DNA of 64,000 nucleotides, from assembly GCF_030272615.1 (NCBI RefSeq), contig NC_081405.1:608518677-608582676 (forward strand), in the 5' to 3' direction. Of this stretch, positions 23,115 to 34,776 are shown one piece after another; positions within the stretch are counted from its first letter, which is position 1, and each line of letters starts with the position of its first letter. The position numbers and the translations under genes are program-made. This DNA comes from Cryptomeria japonica (taxonomy: Eukaryota; Streptophyta; Pinopsida; Cupressales; Cupressaceae). The notes under the pieces are model-generated. The model was not told the origin of the DNA. It was given only the letters and a program-made list of their open reading frames with translations, and ran no database searches.

Positions 23115-24976
23115 ATGGTAGCAGGAGTTGGTTTTGTAGGCAGCCAAGAAGGAGGTACAGTAATCATTACAAGTTCACTTTGCATGCTTTATGGGCATTT
23201 TTATCCCTCTTGAACAATAGCATCAGAAACTCCTTTAGATTTCGAGCCAGTTCTCATAGAAAGTTTGTTGCAAAGAAAATAATCAGCTGAGAATTACAGA
23301 CAATTGACATCAATAGCAGCATGGGTGGAAAATGAAAGATAACAGAGGCAACCACCATTGATAAATGGAAGAGTCTTACATAGGTCTGGGTGGTTCTTGA
23401 AGCTGCCAAAAGGACAGATTTCATGGAACACATGCAGGAGAAACAACCCAAAATTATGAGAATCTTCAAGAAGGGCTGGAATAAAGGCACGTTAACCATA
23501 AGAAATAGGAAGGTCAAGGCGATTGCAACTATGATTACGGAGGCAATGGGTCTTCTGATGGAGGGCATCAAATTTTACAGAGATAGAAAGATTTCAGACA
23601 CTACTGTGAAGAAATTTCTGAAGAATGTGGAGGAGAAAGCTAGACTGGTGAAGGGCAACCATACCTACTTCTCGCCAAAGGCAATTAAATTAATTTGGCG
23701 AAGGGTTTTGCTTGCTATAATGGAATTTATCACACTTGATGGTAGATACACTAGGGTTTATAGCTACCATTTTGTCTTACTTAATCACTTTAGGTATAAA
23801 GATAAAATTTGTATTCCATATTATCTTTTTTGTGCCCTTAATGATGGGATCAAGGATGCCATATCCAACCTTAGTATCAACCTTGCAATGCAAAAAGGTT
23901 TAATGGTGATTCTGTATAATCACATCAAGAAGACAACCGTCCAGTTGAATATAGCTGGGGTCTTCGAGTCGGAAGAGGATTTTGATGAATCTGATGATAA
24001 GGAAGATGAAGGCTATGAAATGGAAGCTGAGATAGAGGACGACCCCCAAATTCTTGGGTCGAGCAGAAAAAATAGAAAAATAGAGAAGGAGAAACAAAAC
24101 AAAGGGTCGGTAGAGGGGAGGACGAGGATAGCTTGTATGAGGAGGATTATGAGACTGACAACGACATGGATACTGGAAGTGAGGAGGTCCAAACCCTCAT
24201 GAGATAGAAGCAGAAAAAGAAGACTCCTAAAAATAAGGAGGTGGGTACCAAGGACCGGTCACCTCTCATTCTTGAGTCTAAGGATAAGGGCCTGATGAGG
24301 GATGATAAATCCATGAAAGAAGCTCAGATCTCTCATGTTAGGGAGGTAGGAATGGAAGTGAAGCTTGAAACTGTTGGTGACAAGACCTAGGAAGAGAATC
24401 ACTTGGATATTGACCTCTGCATCAATAATGGCATGGATAGCTTCAAACTGGTGCTCCTTTGGATGCATAAGGAAATTGCTGGCATTAAAACCAAGCAGGC
24501 CTAGGAAGCTGGATTTACAAGCTTTAGGCTTGGAAAAGTTCAATTGCCTCCCAGATTATCTCAGTGAGCGTAACAAAGCTATTGGTAACACAGAGGATAT
24601 TATCAACGCTAATCGCAATAGCTTTCTTAGCCTAGAGAACAAAGTAGGTGCCACTAAAAAGAGACTTGATGGAGTTGAGAATGCACTCAAAAAAATAAGT
24701 GAGCAAAGTCAAAAGATTCTTAAGGCTGCCTTGGCCAGTATGGAGGCCCTTATCAGTAAGATGGAGAATGACCATGGGGATAAGGCCGCAACAGGCATTA
24801 TTGATGTTAGGGACAATACCCGAAATGATAAGGAAACAGGGCTTGGGAGAAGAACGTGGGTGAGCACTAAAAAGATGCAAAGCCACAGCAATGAAATTGA
24901 GGATATCAAGCGGGTAGCTGATAATATGGAACAACTAGAGCTGGAAGTTGTGGAAATGCTTCAGAACTTAACCTAA
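23115..24976 (+). pseudogene. LINE ORF3: unknown globular domain, acidic region, coiled coil
   Basis: An ORF downstream of RNase H but inside the target-site duplication. A possible start is ATG 23115 (MVAGVGFVGSQEGG...), followed by frame breaks. The best-kept part is 23336-24200, broken by a TAG at 23381. It holds a globular domain with 'GWNKGTLTIRNRKV', 'EAMGLLMEGIKFYRD', 'SPKAIKLIWRRVLLAIMEF' and 'CIPYYLFCALNDGI'. The order resembles the plant mobile / 'putative plant transposon protein' domains (strand, alpha 'xxLGLP', then basic-Trp helix), but I cannot assign it firmly. After about residue 200 it becomes strongly acidic (ESEEDFDESDDKEDEGYE); a frameshift near 24110 continues the acidic stretch. 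After another frameshift near 24510-24540 the C-terminal third (to 24976) is predicted coiled coil with regular Leu/Ile heptads. Function unknown. Confidence 0.65.
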
Positions 24977-25168
24977 ACCTGGGCTTCTGACAGACCTTTT
25001 TGGTTTTTGACTTTCCGTCTCTTGTTTGCTAGCGTTTTGTTTGTTAGTTGTCTTTCTTAGCATGTTGTCTTTTATGTTTTGTTGCGCTTTGATGTAAATC
25101 TTTTGATCTTTTGGCTGTAATGGGTTTCAGGGGCCCATCAAAACTTGTTTTCTCCTATCCAAAAACTT
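24977..25168 (+). other. LINE 3' UTR and A-rich end
   Basis: T/G-rich untranslated tail with TGTAATGGGTTTC and GGGGCCC (about 25116-25137), ending CCAAAAAC before the target-site duplication. The same words end the LINE remnant at 3420-3478, so the tail is likely the RT recognition region of this family. Confidence 0.65.
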
Positions 25169-25180
25169 ATATGAAATTTA
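25169..25180. repeat. Right target-site duplication of the LINE
   Basis: ATATGAAATTTA, one mismatch to the left copy at 17151-17162. Confidence 0.65.
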
Positions 25181-27468
25181 CATAGACCAAATGCCTATTA
25201 GTAATCGTAAGTATTTGTTATCTCTAATTTTTATGTCCAACATAAATGACTAATTTTTTAACACAAAAATTTATTTGTTGTTATAAAAACAACATAATAT
25301 TATATAAAATACAATCTATATTGAACACAAAGGGAGCAATTTTTGAACACTAAAACCTTTGGAAAATCCATAACATTTCTCGGAAAAAAAAGGTATTTAT
25401 TGTTTTCACCTTTATATTTGTGATAAGACAATTTATTAATATGAAATACTCCAATGCATATACATTTCTACCCCAATAGTTGTACACACAAGAATAATTT
25501 TTTTTCACTATGATAACAATACTTGTTTAAGTGAGTATCTTATTTTAAAAATGAGACACTTATAGTGGATAGCTATGATATTTAATTTAAAAAATATATT
25601 ATTTACTACTTGTTAATGAATGTATTTATGCCCTTTTTATATAACATTTATAGGTTCTCTTGTGTTCAAGTATTGGTCCATTTTGACCAACATTTGGTAA
25701 TTTTTCTATTTACATGTGGATAATTTACTTACAATGTATAGTGTAAATATGTGGCAAGATTGGATATTATAAGAACAATTTCTATAATGACTATTGGACC
25801 CTATACAACTACTGGCCCCTCTACATATTCAAAATTAACAAGTTCTACATGTGGCTAATAATAATGTCTTGTTCCTTATTCAAATTCTTTTTTATTTATG
25901 AAATATTGCATTCATAAATGTGGTTTTAAAAGTTTTCAATGAATTAATCGTTAATTTACTTACATTGTGATTTCATTAAAATGTCCCTTTGATGAGAATA
26001 AGATACTTATTTCTTAGTGGTGATCCCACAATAGCGTGTTGCACATTATGGTCAAAGTGAGGCATCAAAAGTAACAAGTTGAGAAAATTGATATTTTAAA
26101 AATATAACATAAATTGGGGAGATCATAATTATGCTTGAATTGAAGACAATTATGCTTGAATAGAAGAAAGATACTTCTAAAAGCAATAAATGTGTTGTAA
26201 ACCATAGAAGGAAGCCATATAGTTCTATTCACAAACAAAAGAAAATTAAAGCAAGAATTTCTAAAATTAAGCGTAAAAAATAATGTGATATTCCAAACTA
26301 ACTTCATAATTGAAAGCATAGACTATTCAAACAAATAGCCTCCAACATCAATTTTGAAATTAAATTTAAAGAAAAAAAATATTCTTAAGCACCAAACTAG
26401 ACATTATATTAATCATTATTGTGTCTTTTGAGGATTACAATTATAACCAAATAATTAAAAAATCTAGGTTGGAAACTACATTAGTGTGGTATACGTACCT
26501 CACCTTCCATTAATGACACACAAAGGAGTGAAAGGAAGAAATCTCAACTCAAATAGTAAAAAATTAATTGAATAAATGAAATAAAATATAGTAGAAGCCA
26601 CAAACAAGACACCACGACTACTAGAAAGGCATATGATAAAAAAAAAATAGGATGCACCACTACAAAACCCCTAAACCCCTTGGAAAAATATAAGAAATAT
26701 ACATAAAAAAATTAAGAAGAAACTAGTGAAGCACAACTTTCATTTAAAATGAGATGTATGTATAGAAAAGGAAGAGTGAAATAAAAACCTAAAGTAGCTT
26801 CCATTCATGGTGATGAGAACACCCAAAATACAGAACTACACATGCATTGTCTCCTCTAAGAAGGTTAATTCCCTTTACGACGGCACTAAGAAATCTAATG
26901 AAAACCATGGTTGAATGAGAGAAGAAGTGAACAAGTCCTGGTACCACACCAAAAGTTCTTTGTACAAGAAGAGGGTCGATAATGAAATGACAATGGGAGA
27001 TTAATGCTACAATATACAACAGTGAAGAGCGTATGACTCCAATAATTGGCAACATCCCAAACACTAATATCTTGAAGCAAGTGAACTTAATGTAGTGGGT
27101 TGGTAGTAGACTATGAGGTGGTGGGGGATAAATGTTACCATGGAAATGTGTACATTATTTTATGATCCCACAACAATGAACAATGATATACATGTATTAG
27201 CACGATCATCAACTACCACCGGAAATCTTTGTAATTGACTTTCGTTCAACCTTTAGGATGATAGAATAACTCAGAGCATCCTCTTTTCATCATCCTCTCG
27301 ACGATAGCTCACTTTAACACCCCTAAAAAATATGAATTCTCAACACCTCATTACATGCATATGAAAAAAGATCTTCATCTCACATAATACTCCCATGAAC
27401 TCCAAAAGATACGGCAAAATGACTATCCAGTCAACAGAGTACATTGCCAAGCTCCGCTATGACCCCTC
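25181..27468. other. AT-rich region without recognisable gene
   Basis: No frames with motifs, LTR ends or RNA genes. Minus frames at 26065-26319 and 26789-27064 have ordinary composition but no recognisable family. This is the left flank of the Copia-1 element. Confidence 0.5.
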
Positions 27469-28351
27469 TGTTGGAAGTGGAAACACTCTGAGAGGGGGGG
27501 GGTGAATCAGAGTGTGACAAATTTTAACAAGATATACTTTTATGAACCTGACAATTTTAATTCACAGTATGCACAGATGACTGAGACTTAACACCTTGAT
27601 GAAATACATTAATGAAACATGAAATATACCATAGAACCAACTAAAACACTTGATTCAGATTTTTTTTCTTTTAAAAATGGTATTAAATCTTTTACACAAA
27701 CTTGAAACATCTAAATGAGTACTTCAAATATTGCACTACATAAACCCAACAAATCAGAGTATGAAATAAAGAGAGCTAAAATATGACGTATCAGAGCATA
27801 AACTAGTAAAACAGAATGAAACAAGACAATACACATAACACCATAGTTTTCATGAGTGGAAAACCCTCTTGGGGTAGAAAAACCACTTGGAAGATCCCTT
27901 ATATTAATTCAAAAAGAGCACCAACTCAGTTCACAAGTTTTAGAAACCACAAGGCCTCAAGGAGCACCAACCCCTCTTCTTATCAATAAATATTTCAACT
28001 CGAGCTATAGCCACTGGTGATTTTATGCATGCATTTAAATCTTGCAGTCACAAAACCATCAGGGATTGGAGTGAGAATATTTTACCAGTTTGTACATATG
28101 AAAAAAAATTTTGCAACAATATTCTTCAAGGATAAAATCAACACTATCCAATCTCTGAACAATATAGTTTCAAATCAATAAAGCCTCATATACTCTGTAA
28201 CAAAAAAATAGAGTATTGATTCTCAAGAAACCCCTCGACTATCTCTGGTAAACTACAACACTTCTTTTTACAAATGCTATCACTTTATTCACACTCTTCT
28301 CGCTGTATTTCTCTGTTTTTTTCTCACTTCAACTGTTCTGAAAACAAACTG

Positions 28352-28358
28352 TTTTATA
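28352..28358 (-). promoter_or_regulatory. Copia-1 LTR TATA box
   Basis: TATAAAA on the minus strand within GGGTATAAAACAG. The second LTR has it at 35676-35682. It fits the U3/R border, upstream of the primer-binding end of the LTR. Confidence 0.55.
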
Positions 28359-29439
28359 CCCAAACAAAACACCACATTTTCTTTTCGAATAACCCTCATA
28401 TAGGGTTACAAATAACTTATAGGATTTGTAAACTGAAAAATCAAATAACTGTTTTTAACTGTGCAACGGAAAGAGAAGAAACTGAAGATGTTTGATTTCC
28501 CAGTCATGAAAAACGAAAATGAAGCATGAACATTTCCTTATTTTCATTTTGCATAACTGAAAAAGACTTGATTCAAACAAAAAATCTGAATCTTTTAAAT
28601 CATGTGATCAAGAAACATACCTGTTAAACGCAAACTAATCAAACAAACTAACTAGTCAACCATTAAGCTCTCGGTTAAAAACATTTTTGCTTCATTCTCT
28701 GTAACTGAACAAACTGATTCGAGCTCTGTAGCTCCAGCGGCGCTGCGACTCTCATGGCGTTAGGGTTTGACGGACTCCAATCAAGTTCAAAAACCAAATG
28801 AAACACAAAACCATCTTCCAAAAAAAACTTTTAACTTGTCTGACACAAGGAGTATCCTGAGGAATATGCCCTTTAGTCCGTAGACATATTAAATCAAAGA
28901 TGTCATTAAATTAATGCAAAATCAGAGCTATTCACTTATCCGTGTCACCAGCATGGCTCGAAAGAAAGATGTTTTAAACACATAACACGTCAGCCAAGTC
29001 AATATGTCCGTGTCACTAAACTGGCCCATGAGAAGGATATAACCACATGCTTATTAAAATATGTAACTTAACCAACACAACATCCTCTTTTTTTTTACTT
29101 TCTTGTCATCGAGGACAAAAGTACCAAAGAGCAACAAACTCCCCCTTTGTCCTTGATGGCAAAAAAAGAAAAAAAAACTTAAACAATCATTGCCACGAAA
29201 TATGTCATCATCTGAAAGGACCAAAATCAATGCAAGAAATTCCACTGTCAACAAATGCAATATATACAATCAACACTGAACCTTGTCATATGCAAACCTG
29301 TAAGGAAAAACAACATCCTTTGAACCTGCAATTCTGTAAAGAATAAATACTGTTAGAATAATGAACTCCCAATCTGATCTGAATCAAACAAGAATACCAA
29401 ACTAAAATACCCAAATAAAAATGCCTATGCCACTGTAAT

Positions 29440-29830
29440 GAAATTCCAATGCCTGAAAAGTCAATTGTCACTGTAATATCACTGTAATGCCAATGCCAAT
29501 GAAATGCCAATAAAATGCCAAGTCTGTAATGCCAATGAAATGCCAAGTCTGAAAAATCTGTAATGCCAATCAAAATGAATACCAATATGTGAAATGCCAA
29601 TATCTGTGAAATGCCAATATCCAATGTCACTGTCATGTCACTGTCAAAAATGAAATAATGCCAATCAAAATGAATACCAATATGTGAAATGCCAATATCT
29701 GTGAAATGCCAATACCCAATGTCACTGTCATGTCACTGTCAAAAATGAAATACCAAAATCACAAATACAAATCTGTCACTGTTCACTGTTGCACTAAATG
29801 TACTGAATACTAATATGAAACTGAATACCA
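29440..29830 (-). repeat. CCAAT-rich tandem repeat field in Copia-1 U3
   Basis: Units such as GAAATGCCAAT and AATACCAATATG are repeated many times. One 95-bp block (29561-29655) is followed directly by a near-perfect copy (29656-29750). The other LTR has the same field at about 36770-37190, with one extra short unit. It lies in U3, upstream of the TATA box, where enhancers are expected. Confidence 0.8.
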
Positions 29831-29903
29831 ATTTCTCCCCCTTTTTTTAACTTTTTTTTTACAACACAAGGACAAAAGGAAAGAAAAAATCAACAGAGCA
29901 ACA

Positions 29904-29912
29904 CTCCCCCTC
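29904..29912 (-). promoter_or_regulatory. Copia-1 polypurine tract
   Basis: GAGGGGGAG on the minus strand directly before the 3' LTR. The stop codon of the polyprotein lies only about 10 bases upstream, so the element is compact here. Confidence 0.8.
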
Positions 29913-29922
29913 AAAGTATGCT

Positions 29923-32271
29923 TTAGGTGAAGACAAGAGCAGATTGAGAAAATACTCCCAATCTATCCCTTAACCGTTCAAAGACTTCTTTAGACAAGGC
30001 TTTTGTAAAAATATCAGCAACTTGGGCTTGTGAAGGAACAAACACTAATTGAAACTCATTAGCCAACACCTGATCTCGTAAAAAATGGAGTTTAATGGCA
30101 ACATGTTTAGTACGAGAGTGCATAATAGGATTTTTTGAAAGATCAATTGCACTAGTATTGTCACAATAGATTGAAATGGTCTTAATAGTAGAAATGCCCA
30201 TATCAGTAATTTGATGAGACATCCATATCAGTTGTGTACAACATGCAGTGGCTCCTATATATTCTGACTCTGCGGTGGACAGAGTGACACAATCTTGCTT
30301 TTTACTGTGCCAAGCAACAAGACAATCGCCAAGAAAGAAGGCAGCTCCACTGGTGCTTTTACAATCATCTAGACAACCGGCCCAATCAGAATCAGTGAAG
30401 CCAACAAGAGTGAAGTCATTATTACGGGGATACCAAAGACCACAATCTAGTGTGCCTTGAACATATCTAAAGATTCGTTTTACAGCATTCAAATGAGATT
30501 GTTTAGGCGCAGATTGAAAGCGAAAGACTAGACATACTGCAAACATTAAATCTGGTCGAGATGTAGTTAAATATAATAGACTTCCTATCATTGACCTGTA
30601 CTCAGATTGATTTACTGCAGGTGAGTCATCAGATTTGGTCAATTTACAGCCTGTTTCCATTGGAGTGCTGACTGGTTTACAATCTGCCATATTAAATTTT
30701 CTAATCATCTCTTTGGCATATTTGGTTTGTGACAAGAAGATACCTTGCTGAAGTTGTAACACTTGAAGACCAAGAAAGAAATTCAGTTCCCCAAACATGG
30801 ACATTTCAAACTCAGATTCCGTGATTTTAGAGAGCTTTTTGGATAAAGAGGCATTGTTACAGCGAAAAATGATATCATCTACATATATCACAACCACTAG
30901 GACATCATTACCTTCAAGTTTAACATATAAGTTGCTATCTACAACACCTCTAGTGAATCCATTTGCTCTAAGATGATTATCCAGTCTAGAGTACCAAGCT
31001 CTTGGAGCCTGTTTAAGGCCATAGAGTGCTTTCTTTAATCTGTATACACAATCAGATTTGCCTGCAACTTCAAAACCTTTCGGCTGTTCCATATAAACTT
31101 CTTCATCAAGATAACCATTCAGAAAGGCAGTTTTGACATCCATCTGATAAACTTTAAATTTTTTATAGCAAGAGTATGCAAGAAAAATTCTGATTGATTC
31201 TAATCTAGCTACTGGTGCGAATGTTTCTCCAAAATCTATTCCTTCCTGCTGAGCATAACCTTTACAAACAAAATGAGCTTTATTTCTAACAACCTTCCCA
31301 GATTCATCAAGATTATTTCTAAAGATCCATTTGCCTCCTATCACATTCTTATCATCTGGCCTAGGTACTAATTCCCAAGTTTGGTTTTTCTCTATTTGAC
31401 TGATTTCATCTTTCATTGCATTTAACCAACATTCATCAGATAAAGCATCAGAAACATTTTTGGGTTCGAAATCAGTTACCAAACAAAAATGTTCAGCCAG
31501 TTGAGCTTGTTCAGTTGTTTTTGCCCTTCTTCTAGTCAAAATACCTGCATCTATATTGCCAATAACTTGACTTTGAGGATGTCTCTTTGTTATAACTTTT
31601 GAGGGTGTATAATGGAGAATACCTGTCTCTGCATTTGAATTCTCTGTATTTTCTTCATCAGAACTTGATGAACATATTTCATTTTTCTTTTCTGTTTCTG
31701 CAGGTTTAGGAACTTGATCAACCTTTGTTAAAGTAATTTCCTCTTCCTCAATATCCTGAAAATCATTACTTAACAAAAATTGTTCATCAAACCTTACATT
31801 TATTGTTTCAACAATTTTATTCAGTCTATTATTGAAACATCTATAGGCTTTGCTATGAGTAGAGTATCCAAGAAAGATACCCTCATCAGTTTTAGCCTCA
31901 AAATTTCCTAGATTTTCTTCATCTCTTTTTAGATAACATTTGGCACCAAAAATTTTGAAATATTTGATAGAAGCAGCTTTTCCATACCAAAGTTCATAAG
32001 GAGTAAAGGTAGATTTTACCCTGATTTGTACACGATTCAAAATGTAAACAGCTGTGTGTACAGCTTCTTTCCAATACCTGTCTGGTAGATTTGCCTCATT
32101 AAGCATTGTGCGAGCCATTTCTTTGACTGTTCTATTTTTTCTCTTAACTACTCCATTTTGTTGAGGTGTACGAGTAGCAGCATATTGTCTCTTAATACCA
32201 TGTCTTTCACAATAATCAATGAATTCTTGTGAAGTGAATTCACCACCCTTGTCTGATCTTAAGCATTTCAA
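29923..32271 (-). pseudogene. Copia-1 integrase (part), reverse transcriptase, RNase H
   Basis: A 782-codon open frame, the longest in the window. It starts inside the integrase core ('LRSDKGGEF', second catalytic Asp). At residue 43 the integrase catalytic Glu is replaced by Lys in '[10 protein letters not shown]', where the family has NGVxERKNRT, so strand transfer should be dead even though the frame is open. Residues about 280-545 are the Copia RT with 'KTAFLNG', '[12 protein letters not shown]' and the catalytic YVDD (463-466). Residues about 630-765 are RNase H ('GFTDSDWAG', '[10 protein letters not shown]', 'YCDNTSAI'). It is separated from the upstream frame by one in-frame TGA (about 32286-32288). 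Confidence 0.9.
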
Positions 32272-32286
32272 TTTTAGATCAGATTC

Positions 32287-33669
32287 TCATTCAACCATTT
32301 TTCTGAAAATCTTAAATCTATCAAATGCTTCGGATTTGTGTTTAAGGAAAGTGACCCATACCATTCTGGTATAGTCATCAACAAAAAGCATAAAATATTT
32401 TTCACCATTTATTGACTGTGTCCTTGTAGGACCACATAAGTCTGTGTGTACAAGTTGTAATGGTCTAGTAGACGAATGTTCTTTAGATTTGAAAGACACT
32501 TTTGTTTGCTTTCCTTTCAAACACACTTTACAAACTGAATTGAATGGTTTATTCAAAATAGGCAAACCTCTAACATTCTGATTTTTACTGATTCTAACCA
32601 GATTGTCAAAATTTATATGTCCTAGGCGTTTATGCCATAACCAATTTTCTTCTATTTGACCCATAAGACAAATGCCTTCATTATTCTTATAGTCAGTGGA
32701 ATCAAGCAGACTGTAGACATTGCCAATTGTTCTCAAACCAGCAGCAACAGTTTTACCAGATTTATTTTTGATAGTACAATCTTGAGAGCTAAAAAATACA
32801 CTGTAACCACTATCACAAATTTGACTGACACTCAATAAATTGTGCTTTAACCCTTCAACAAAGTACACATCATGAATAGGAGTATCATCATTTAGCAATA
32901 ATGTACCTTTACCTCGTACATAAGCTCCTGAATTATCCCCAAAGCGTACAAAGCCACCATTAAAGTCTTCAAGATGCAGAAATTTATTTCTATCTCCTGT
33001 CATATGGTGTGAACAGCCACTGTCCAACACCCATAAAGATTTCTTATTTGAGAAAAGTGCAGTTTGCACTATCATTGATTGCTCAATACCAGATACAAAC
33101 TTAGGTTTCCATATTTTATTAGGACTTGCCTTTGTTTTGCACTGTATAGTAGTATGCCCAAAAGTGTTACACTTATTACACTTTACTGTGTTTGGAAAGT
33201 CATATCCTTGATTGTAACCAAACATAGGAGATCTTTGTTGCAGAAATCTGCAAGTATTAACCTTATGACCAAACCTATTGCAATAGAAACAGTATCCATG
33301 AAAAAAACCAAACCTAAAAGGTTTTGTTCTGTTATAAGTCTGAAATGATTTTCTAGTTGCAGGCTTAGCGTTCTGTCTTGATGACTCAGCTTTATCAAAC
33401 CCTAAACCAGCCAAATCTTTATGCAACTTTTGCTTGCTCAAGATATCATTTAGATGTATTGTACTTTCATACTGTTCAATTTGTTTTTGAAGTTTTGTGG
33501 ACTGTTGTTCTAATGTTTCAATTTTCTTTTCTCTTTCTTCAAGAAGGGACTTCAAGTTTGAAGTCACTAAATTTGCATCATTCAACTCGACTTGTAAAAT
33601 CTGATTTGAATTTTCATGTGAAGCTACAAGTTTCTTTAACCTCTTTATTTCTTTTAAAGCACAAAGCAA
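32287..33669 (-). pseudogene. Copia-1 gag C-terminus, protease, integrase N-terminus
   Basis: A 460-codon frame. Residues 1-75 are a Leu/Glu/Lys coiled coil. Then come two CCHC knuckles (residues 127-140 and 164-177), the retropepsin active site in 'LWVLDSGCSHHMTG' (Asp at about 216), a GAG-pre-integrase region 'WLWHKRLGHI', the HHCC zinc site ('CKVCLKGKQ') and the first catalytic Asp of integrase ('LVHTDLCGP'). Together with the knuckle in the upstream frame there are three CCHC motifs. The frame joins the gag part by a one-base loss in an A-run near 33718 and the RT part by an in-frame stop. Confidence 0.9.
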
Positions 33670-33698
33670 TTCTCCTTCAAGATCAATTTCTCCTTGAT

Positions 33699-34730
33699 CT
33701 AAATCTTCAAATTCATTTTTTTGCTAGTTACATCTTCTAATTCTGCCATAAATAGAGTTTCATCACCTTCACAAGGTGAATCATCTGATTCATTTCCAGA
33801 GTCTTCTTTTGTAAAAAGACTCTTCTTTTTCTTGAAGGTATTAAATCTCCTTTTAGGATTCCACATTTTCTTTTTGTAGAATTTTTCTGGTTTTTCCTCT
33901 TCACTGTTTTGATCACTTAGAGGACATTGAGCAGCAAAGTGTCCAGCTTTGCCACAATTAAAGCACTTAAAAGGTAATTTGCCCTTATATTTCTTTTTTA
34001 GTTTTCTAACAAAAAGGGCTTCTATAGCATCTGAAAGTTCAGATTCACTATCAAGTTCTTCTTTCTTTTCTACTTTAAAAGCTGTTTCTTTTGAAGAAGA
34101 AGGATTATTACCTATCCTCATCTCATAGGCAGTAAGAATGCTTTGAAGGTTATCAAGTGTCATGGTAGAAAAACTTTTCTTTTCTTCTAAGGTTGAAACC
34201 TTAGTTTCAAACTTGGGTAACAAGGTTCTAATCACTTTATTGACAACTTCCTTTTCTTCAACCTCTTCACCAAGACCCTTTCTCGAATTTACTATTTCAT
34301 CAACTCTAAGAAAATAGCTTGCTACTGTTTCATCTTCTTTCATCTTTAAAGATTCAAACTAATTTTTGAGTGTAAGAATTTTAGACTCCTTAACCTTAGC
34401 ATCCCCTTGATAAATGGTTTCACATTTTTTCCAAATATCATAAGCAGAAGAACAATGCATGACTTTAACAAAAACATCTTTAGTGAGACCACATAAGAGA
34501 GCATGCTTAGCTCTGGCATTTAACTCATACTTGGTTTTATCATCAGGATCAGTAGGAATAATGGAAGGAACTGTATATTTTGTGATCACAATATTCCACA
34601 CATTAAGATCAACTGAAATGAGATAAGTTTCCATCCTAATCTTCCAGAACACATAATCAGTTCCATCAAAAAGAGGAGCTCTTGAAAGTGAAGCACCTTC
34701 CTGAGTTTGAGCCATAAAAAAAACTTCCAA
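33699..34730 (-). pseudogene. Copia-1 gag
   Basis: Two frames (34359-34730 and 33699-34343) separated by one TAG, at a place where Gln (CAG) is likely, form the capsid part. The N-terminus 'LFDGTDYVFWKIRMETYL' and 'CGLTKDVFVKVMHCSSAYDIWKKCETIYQG' match the UBN2/DUF4219-type Copia gag. A clear CCHC knuckle 'CFNCGKAGHFAAQC' lies at about 33930-33971. After it the chain is rich in Glu/Lys/Asp. The start is the ATG at 34728 or the internal ATG six codons on (MAQTQEG), the more likely one. Confidence 0.85.
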
Positions 34731-34776
34731 GTAACCAGGAACAATCCCTAGGACAGACCTATATGAGGGACCCTAT

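Larger units (their letters stand above)
17163..25168 (+). mobile_element. Full-length but dead L1-type LINE with three ORFs
   Basis: This unit of about 8.0 kb is framed by a 12-bp imperfect target-site duplication (17151-17162 and 25169-25180). It contains a purine-rich 5' leader with GAGAAGCGG-like repeats (about 17175-17212), ORF1 with a DUF4283-like domain and a ruined zinc knuckle, ORF2 with AP-type endonuclease, reverse transcriptase, zinc-binding region and RNase H, then an extra ORF3, and a 3' UTR with a short A-rich end. That length is more than ORF1+ORF2 alone need. All three ORFs have stops or frameshifts, so it cannot move now. The layout follows plant L1 elements except for ORF3. 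Confidence 0.85.
27469..29903 (-). repeat. Copia-1 3' LTR (2435 bp)
   Basis: Starts TGTTGGAAGTGG and ends GCAACA on the plus strand, with the polypurine tract immediately to the right. It carries a run of Gs near 27495 (length differs between LTRs), the shared Copia motif at about 27853-27886 (GTGGAAAACCC...GGGGTAGAAAAACC), a minus-strand TATA box, and a CCAAT-rich repeat field. Short frames inside it (28274-28495, 29047-29346, 29286-29636) are not genes. Confidence 0.9.

Noticed and set aside
17163..25168. Two separate LINEs, the second beginning at ORF3
   Set aside because: No LINE 3' tail or A-run lies between RNase H (23085) and ORF3, and the only duplication I found flanks the whole unit. 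Kept as a refutation test.
28274..28495. 73-codon frame repeated at 35598-35819 as a conserved small gene
   Set aside because: It lies in the two LTRs of Copia-1 and overlaps the TATA/leader region; conserved only because the LTRs are young.
29440..29830. CRISPR-like array
   Set aside because: Repeat units are AT-rich, irregular and without unique spacers; they are LTR tandem repeats in a plant genome.
30248..30460. Plus-strand frames opposite Copia-1 and Copia-2 pol as antisense genes
   Set aside because: Shadow frames of the minus-strand pol; no independent start context or motif.
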